Shown here piece after piece: positions 59,823 through 64,000 of a stretch of 64,000 nt of DNA. The DNA comes from Comamonas flocculans (GTDB lineage: Bacteria; Pseudomonadota; Gammaproteobacteria; Burkholderiales; Burkholderiaceae_C), in assembly GCF_007954405.1 (NCBI RefSeq), contig NZ_CP042344.1:2356001-2420000 (forward strand), written 5' to 3'. The position numbers and the translations under genes were made by a program. The notes under the pieces are model-generated. The model did not search any database and had not been told where the DNA came from. It was given only the letters and a program-made list of their open reading frames with translations. Within the stretch, counting starts at the first letter, position 1; each line of letters begins with the position of its first letter.

Positions 59823-60764
59823 ATGGTGCCCGCGCTGGCGCTGGCCGTGGACCGAACGCTCGGCGAGCCGCCCGCGCGCTGGCACCCCGTCGTCTGGATG
59901 GGGCACTACCTTGCCTGGATGGGTGCGCGCGTGGCGCCATTGGCGGGCGCGCCCGTGGCGGGGCAGGCGCTGGTGTTCTGGCGCGGCGCGGCCGCGTGGT
60001 GCCTGGGCGCGCTACCGGTGGCGGCGCTGGCCTGGGGGCTGCAGGTGGGCGTTGTGCACTTGCCCGACTGGGCCTGCGTGCTGCTGCTGGCCCTGCTGCT
60101 CAAGCCGCTGCTGGCGTGGGCGCTGCTGCACGACGAGGTGCTGGCGGTGGAGCGGGCACTCACCCGGTCGCCGGTCGAGGGCCGTGCCCAGTTGGCGCGC
60201 CTGGTCAGCCGCGATGTGTTGGCGCTGAGCGAGGCCGAGGTGCGCGAGAGCGCCATCGAGAGCCTGGCGGAGAACCTCAACGATTCGCTGGTGGCGCCGC
60301 TGTTCTGGTTCGTGCTGCTGGGTCTGCCGGGGGCGGCGCTGTTTCGCTTTGCCAATACCGCCGACGCGATGTGGGGCTACCGCGGCCCGCGTGCGCTGGC
60401 GGGCGTGGCGCGCGACTGGACCTGGGCCGGCCGCTGGGCCGCGCGGGCCGACGACGTGCTGGCCTGGCTGCCCGCGCGCGTCACCGCCGTCCTGCTGGCC
60501 GCTTTTGGGGCCTTGCGCGTCTGGCGCCAGTTGCCCGCACAGGCGCGGCGCACGCCCTCGCCCAATGGCGGCTGGCCCATGGCGGCCATGGCGCTGGCGC
60601 TGGGCGTGCGCCTGGGCAAGCCCGGCGTCTACCAGTTGAACAAGGCCGGGCGCAGCCCGCAGCCCGCCGACCTGCTGCGCGCCTGCGCCCTGGGCTCGCG
60701 CGTGGCCGTCGCCGCCACCTTGCTGGCCTGCGCCGTGCTGCTGGCGGGGGGCGCGCCGTGGTAG
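59823..60764 (+). CDS. cbiB: Adenosylcobinamide-phosphate synthase
   Basis: Membrane enzyme that attaches the aminopropanol (phosphate) arm to adenosylcobyrate, 313 residues, several hydrophobic helices. Family blocks: RWHPVVWMGHYLAWMG, ESLAENLNDSLVAPLFW and FANTADAMWGYRG. The ATG at 59823 gives a normal N-terminus; a TTG at 59775 overlapping the ogt stop would add 16 residues. Overlaps cobC by seven bases. Confidence 0.9.
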   Translation: MVPALALAVDRTLGEPPARWHPVVWMGHYLAWMGARVAPLAGAPVAGQALVFWRGAAAWCLGALPVAALAWGLQVGVVHLPDWACVLLLALLLKPLLAWALLHDEVLAVERALTRSPVEGRAQLARLVSRDVLALSEAEVRESAIESLAENLNDSLVAPLFWFVLLGLPGAALFRFANTADAMWGYRGPRALAGVARDWTWAGRWAARADDVLAWLPARVTAVLLAAFGALRVWRQLPAQARRTPSPNGGWPMAAMALALGVRLGKPGVYQLNKAGRSPQPADLLRACALGSRVAVAATLLACAVLLAGGAPW

Positions 60765-61771
60765 CGCCGCTGCACGGCGGGCCGGACGCGCTGGGCGTAC
60801 CGCTGCACGACCTTTCCACCAACGCCAACGCCTGCGGCCCCTTTCCTGCCGCGGTGCGGGCGCTGCAAGGCTGCGACGCACGCCACTACCCCGACCCGGC
60901 CTACACCGCGCTCACCGCGCAACTGGCCGCATGGCATGGCGTGGCACCGGAGCGCATCGTGCTGGCGGAGAGCGCCAGCGCCTTCATCCAGCGCATCAGC
61001 CTGGCGCTGGCGCTGCAGGCGGGGCCGGGCGCGCGCGTGTGGCTGCCCGAGCCTGCCTATGGCGACTACGCCCGCGCCGCGCAGGCCGCCGGCTTGCTGC
61101 CCACGCGGGATGCGCGGGAGGCCGCACTGCTGTGGGCCTGCGAGCCCGGCAGCCCGCTGGGCCAGGCCGAGCCGGGGCTGGCCGGGCGCGTCGATGCGCT
61201 GCGCGCCGATCAGACCCTGGTGCTGGACCAGGCCTACGAGCCGCTGCGCCTGAGCGGCGCGCCCAGCCTGGGCGCCGCGCGGCTGGAGCGCGTCTGGCGC
61301 CTCATCACCCCCAACAAGGCCCTGGCGCTGACCGGCGTGCGCGCGGCCTGTGCGATTGCTCCCGCAGCGGTGGACGAGCGCCTGCTGGCGCGGGTGCGTG
61401 CGCTCACGCCGTCCTGGCCGCTGGGCGCGCACGGCGTGGCGCTGCTGCAGACCTGGGCCACGCCCGCCTGCCGCGACTGGCTGCAGGGCTGCCACGAAAC
61501 CCTGCGCGCTTGGAAGGCGCGCCAGGTGGCGGCGCTGCAGGCCCGGGGCTGGTGCGTGCAGGCCAGTGAAACCAATTTTTTCATAGCTTCCAGCGCTTTC
61601 CCAGCAAGCGTTTCAGGCACTTTTGATGTAAAAACCATGCTGGCGTCGCTGCGCCAGCGCGGCATCAAGCTGCGCGATGCCGAGAGCTTCGGCCTGCCCG
61701 GCCGCGTGCGCATGGCCGTGGTGGCGCCGCCGGTGCAGGACGCGCTGCTGGCGGCGTTGCAGCGCGCATAG
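60758..61771 (+). CDS. cobC: Threonine-phosphate decarboxylase-like aminotransferase
   Basis: PLP enzyme of the aspartate-aminotransferase fold that makes the (R)-1-amino-2-propanol phosphate arm (CobD in Salmonella naming), 337 residues. LDQAYEPLRL has the cofactor Asp/Tyr, and the Schiff-base lysine is in TPNKALALTGVR. GTG 60758 overlaps cbiB. Residues about 273-293 (FFIASSAFPASVSGTFDVK) are encoded by a dispersed-repeat copy between the conserved SETNFF strand and the LRDAESFGLPG motif. The repeat adds a loop but keeps the frame. Confidence 0.87.
   Translation: MVAPLHGGPDALGVPLHDLSTNANACGPFPAAVRALQGCDARHYPDPAYTALTAQLAAWHGVAPERIVLAESASAFIQRISLALALQAGPGARVWLPEPAYGDYARAAQAAGLLPTRDAREAALLWACEPGSPLGQAEPGLAGRVDALRADQTLVLDQAYEPLRLSGAPSLGAARLERVWRLITPNKALALTGVRAACAIAPAAVDERLLARVRALTPSWPLGAHGVALLQTWATPACRDWLQGCHETLRAWKARQVAALQARGWCVQASETNFFIASSAFPASVSGTFDVKTMLASLRQRGIKLRDAESFGLPGRVRMAVVAPPVQDALLAALQRA
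61574..61635. repeat. Dispersed ~38-bp repeat inside cobC, copy 10
   Basis: It reads CATAGCTTCCAGCGCTTT, then CAGCAAGCGTTTCAGGC, with T and A runs outside, as the reverse complement of the other copies. It is A/T-rich against a GC-rich gene and is read through in frame. Confidence 0.65.
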
Positions 61772-61817
61772 CAAAACGCCGCGGCGCGGCCATTGCGGCC
61801 CCGGTGCGGCGCCTTGC

Positions 61818-62480
61818 TCAGTTCGCCTTGTCGGGGAACTGCCTGGCGATGCCGTCGGCCAGCACGTCGGCGATCGCGTCCATGTGCTGCTGCATGGCCT
61901 GCCATTCGGCCTCCTGCTTGTCCTTGGGCGCCTTTTGCGCCATCAGGTCCACCTGCGACTTGTGGTGGCCGAAGTGGGCCACCAGGCCGCTGTTCAGCTC
62001 TTCTGCCTTCCAGTTGGGGTTGGCGCCGGCAAGGAAGCTGGAGATCTCGCCAGCGTTGGCCACGGCGTCGTTCAAGGCCTTCTCCTCGCCCGCGGTGTTG
62101 CCCGCGTGGGCCGCGTCGGTCAGCGCCTTGACCGCGCCCCAGTGGCCCGCCAGCAGCTTGAGCAGGGCGTCGCCCGCGGGCTGGCCGTAGAAGCCGGCGA
62201 CGGCGGCGCTGATGTCCTTGGCGTTGGCGACCACCGCGTCGCCGGCCTTTTGCGCGCCGGCCTGGTCGTTCGCGAACACCGCCAGCGCGTAGTCGCGCGT
62301 GGTCACCACGTGCCCGTGCCAGAGGCTGCGCATGGCCTTGTGCAGGTTGGGCGCGGCAGGTGCCGCCTGCGTGGTGGCGGCATGCGCATGCCCCTGCGCG
62401 ATGGCCGGGGTGGCGACGCTGAACCCGAGGCCGAGCAGGGCGGCGCAGGCGATGGCCAGTGTTTGCATCTTCATCTTCAT
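61818..62480 (-). CDS. Hypothetical periplasmic protein with internal repeat
   Basis: Not recognised. It is a 220-residue exported protein with a signal peptide (cleavage near AIAQ) and a His/Ala-rich region, followed by an all-helical domain. The helical domain has two related halves. The first has ANAKDISAAVAGFYG and LKLLAGHWGAVKAL. The second has ANAGEISSFLAGANP and SGLVAHFGHHKSQVDL. Conserved His residues in both halves may bind metal or haem, but this is inference. GGAG lies eight bases upstream of ATG 62480. Convergent with cobC. Confidence 0.65.
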   Translation of the reverse strand: MKMKMQTLAIACAALLGLGFSVATPAIAQGHAHAATTQAAPAAPNLHKAMRSLWHGHVVTTRDYALAVFANDQAGAQKAGDAVVANAKDISAAVAGFYGQPAGDALLKLLAGHWGAVKALTDAAHAGNTAGEEKALNDAVANAGEISSFLAGANPNWKAEELNSGLVAHFGHHKSQVDLMAQKAPKDKQEAEWQAMQQHMDAIADVLADGIARQFPDKAN

Positions 62481-62527
62481 GGTGGATTCTCCAAATCGTT
62501 GATGACGCCGCGTGACTCGTTCAGCGC

Positions 62528-62650
62528 GGCAACTCGTTTTCACGGGGTGCCTGGCACCCTTTGCGGCAATCGAGGCGAGTTGCCACATTGGATGCGAGCA
62601 GGCGCTGGTGCGTTTCGCCCCAATCCAACGTGGCAGCCCGTCGGGGCTGC
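62528..62650. other. Run of three inverted repeats, no gene
   Basis: Three stems occur in succession: GGCAACTCG with its complement (62528-62536 and 62576-62584), CCACATTGGAT with its complement, one mismatch (62583-62593 and 62623-62633), and GCAGCCC-N4-GGGCTGC (62633-62650). The stretch could be a structured RNA, a regulatory site or the remains of a mobile element. Confidence 0.4.
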
Positions 62651-62774
62651 TGCGAGCTGGGTTCATTACAGAGCGACGGGCCGCCGCGTGAGCGGTGCCC
62701 GCGCCATGACATCAACGTCAGCAACGGTATCGTCCGGACGGCTGCTGCGGCGGCGCGGGCGGCTACCATTTGGC

Positions 62775-63545
62775 ATGTCTGACGAAATTTCACCGCTGCG
62801 CAGCGTCACCGTGGTGCGCTACGTCACGCCGTTGCGTGAAGGCGGCTCGATGCCCGCCGTGGTCGAGGCCGACGACCTGGGCCTGTACGTGCTCAAGTTT
62901 CGCGGCGCGGGTCAGGGCGTGCGCGCGCTGATCGCCGAGATCATCTCGGGCGGCGTGGCCCGGGCCATCGGCTTGCCGGTGCCCGAGATCGTGCTCGCGA
63001 TACTGGATCCGGAGCTGGCGCGCACCGAGCCCGACCCGGAAATCCAGGACCTGATACGTGCCAGCGGCGGCCTGAACGTGGCGCTGGACTACCTTTCGGG
63101 CGCGGTCAATTTCGACCCCGGCGTGGATGAGGTGACGCCGGACTTCGCCGCCCGCCTGGTCTGGCTGGACGCGCTGGTGAGCAACGTCGACCGCAGCGCG
63201 CGCAACACCAATCTGCTGATGTGGCACCGCCGCCCCTGGCTCATCGACCATGGGGCCAGCCTGAGCTTTCACCATGCCTGGGACGGCAGCGTGGACGACC
63301 CGGGCAAACCCTTCGCGCCGATCGCCGATCACGTCCTGCTGGCGCGGGCAGATGCGCTGCAACAGGTGGATGCGCCGCTGGCCGGGTTGCTCACGCCCGC
63401 CGTGCTGCGATCCGTCGTGCAGGCGGTGCCCGCGGCTTTTCTGGCCGAGGCCGGCGTGACGGGCGAGGACTACGTGAACTATTTTCTGGCCCGCCTGACC
63501 GAGCCGCGGCCCTGGCTGCAAGAGGCCATCGATGCACGCGGCTGA
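62775..63545 (+). CDS. HipA-like kinase-fold protein
   Basis: A 256-residue protein of the HipA-like kinase family (the form lacking the HipA N-terminal domain). A nucleotide-binding sheet (YVLKFRGAGQGVRALIAEI) precedes the catalytic-loop sequence WLDALVSNVDRSARNTNLL and the metal-binding WLIDHG. The usual HipB antitoxin is absent. It overlaps the DUF3037 gene by 14 bp. The pair is a known two-gene association of unknown function. Confidence 0.75.
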   Translation: MSDEISPLRSVTVVRYVTPLREGGSMPAVVEADDLGLYVLKFRGAGQGVRALIAEIISGGVARAIGLPVPEIVLAILDPELARTEPDPEIQDLIRASGGLNVALDYLSGAVNFDPGVDEVTPDFAARLVWLDALVSNVDRSARNTNLLMWHRRPWLIDHGASLSFHHAWDGSVDDPGKPFAPIADHVLLARADALQQVDAPLAGLLTPAVLRSVVQAVPAAFLAEAGVTGEDYVNYFLARLTEPRPWLQEAIDARG

Positions 63546-63942
63546 ACTCTACGACTACGCGGTGGTGCGCGTGGTGCCGCGTGTCGAACGCGAGGAATTC
63601 ATCAACGCGGGCGTGATCCTCTCGTGCCAGCGCAGCGGCTTCCTGCGCGCGGCGGTGGAACTGGACGTGGCGCGCCTGCGGGCGCTGGACCCGCATGCCG
63701 ACGTGGAGACGGTGCGCCGCCACCTGGGCGCCATCGTCGCGATCTGCGACGGCGCGCCCGACGCGGGCCCGATCGCGCGGCTGGCACGGCGCGCGCGCTT
63801 TCATTGGCTCACGGCGCGGCGCAGCGCCATCATCCAGACTTCGCCGGTGCATACCGGCCTGTGCCTGGATGGCGATGAGGCATTGCAGCGGGTGATGGAT
63901 CGCATGGTGCGCGCACTGCCCGCGCTGCGCGCATCGGCATGA
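63532..63942 (+). CDS. DUF3037 family protein
   Basis: A 136-residue protein of the DUF3037 family (YDYAVVRVVPRVEREEFINA and GVILSCQRSGFL at the N-terminus). Function unknown. It is translationally coupled to the HipA-like gene upstream and to cobQ downstream (ATGA), so it sits within the cobalamin transcription unit, or at least feeds into it. Confidence 0.8.
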   Translation: MHAAELYDYAVVRVVPRVEREEFINAGVILSCQRSGFLRAAVELDVARLRALDPHADVETVRRHLGAIVAICDGAPDAGPIARLARRARFHWLTARRSAIIQTSPVHTGLCLDGDEALQRVMDRMVRALPALRASA

Positions 63943-64000
63943 GCGCGCGCTGCATCATGGTGCTGGGCACCAGTTCGGGCGCGGGCAAGAGCTGGCTGGC
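63939..64000 (+). CDS. cobQ: Cobyric acid synthase (first residues only)
   Basis: The window ends 62 bases into the gene. The visible N-terminus SARCIMVLGTSSGAGKSWL is the P-loop start of CobQ/CbiP, which amidates the b, d, e and g side chains. Its ATG overlaps the DUF3037 stop. Truncated by the window, not by mutation as far as can be seen. Confidence 0.85.
   Translation, partial: MSARCIMVLGTSSGAGKSWL

Overview
The window is a GC-rich (roughly two-thirds G+C) chromosomal segment of a betaproteobacterium, most likely a member of the Comamonadaceae (Burkholderiales). The reasons are the tmRNA tag ANDERFALAA, the sucA-sucB-lpdA-zapE order, a zapA / 6S RNA pair, the lineage-typical sequences of DnaE, PurL, GlnD and ClpSA, and two dispersed short repeats of a kind I associate with this family. 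Almost all of it is ordinary core chromosome. I see no phage, plasmid, insertion sequence, rRNA, tRNA or CRISPR array.

Layout. 1-8271: a YejABEF-type peptide ABC importer, with yejA cut by the window edge. It is interrupted twice: by a divergent solute-binding-protein / GGDEF pair (1566-3631) and by a ribbon-helix-helix / PIN toxin-antitoxin pair (4873-5702). 8282-10301: a tandem universal stress protein and an AI-2E family permease. 10534-17432: the 2-oxoglutarate dehydrogenase operon (sucA, sucB, lpdA) followed by zapE. 17449-19783: a PP2C phosphatase, BamD and a PAP2 phosphatase. 19878-26314: dnaE, clpS, clpA. 26430-29690: a TDT-family transporter and two lipoproteins, one with an HEXXH zinc-protease motif. 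29707-33891: MetY, a CoA-binding protein, MltB and an epimerase. 33971-38454: a LysR regulator, exonuclease I and three poorly known envelope proteins. 38591-46270: glnD and map, divergent from purL. 46318-46695: ssrA (tmRNA), followed by about 850 bp of decayed sequence containing a vapC remnant. 47553-50564: a release-factor-like (baeRF) protein and an HD-GYP protein. 50593-51476: 6S RNA, zapA and a zapB-like gene. 51526-64000: a cobalamin locus: riboswitch, btuB, cobB, cobU, btuF, btuC, btuD, cobO, ogt, cbiB, cobC, and the first bases of cobQ. A periplasmic protein and a HipA-like kinase / DUF3037 pair sit between cobC and cobQ.

How the parts work together. The cobalamin genes form one near-continuous same-strand run of overlapping genes under a B12 riboswitch: outer-membrane uptake (BtuB), periplasmic capture and inner-membrane import (BtuFCD), corrinoid adenosylation (CobO), a,c-amidation (CobB), further amidation (CobQ), aminopropanol arm (CobC, CbiB) and nucleotide-loop activation (CobU). 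The odh genes form a TCA-cycle operon, and clpS/clpA an adaptor-unfoldase pair.

The most unusual content is not a gene. At least nine copies of a fixed-length element of about 38 bp, with GSCTC at one end, AGCTAT at the other and an imperfect palindrome between, are scattered through the window. Some supply the stop codons of yejA and btuF; others lie in frame inside yejF, purL, cobU and cobC at apparently variable loops. A second, G/C-tract repeat is present as an inverted pair inside purL and once in the btuF signal-peptide coding region. Other points of note are a 10-G tract at the PIN/yejE junction, a CobB whose glutaminase cysteine position is glycine, two MITE-like inverted-repeat elements, and several -10-like hexamers placed 5-8 bp upstream of start codons, which suggests leaderless mRNAs.
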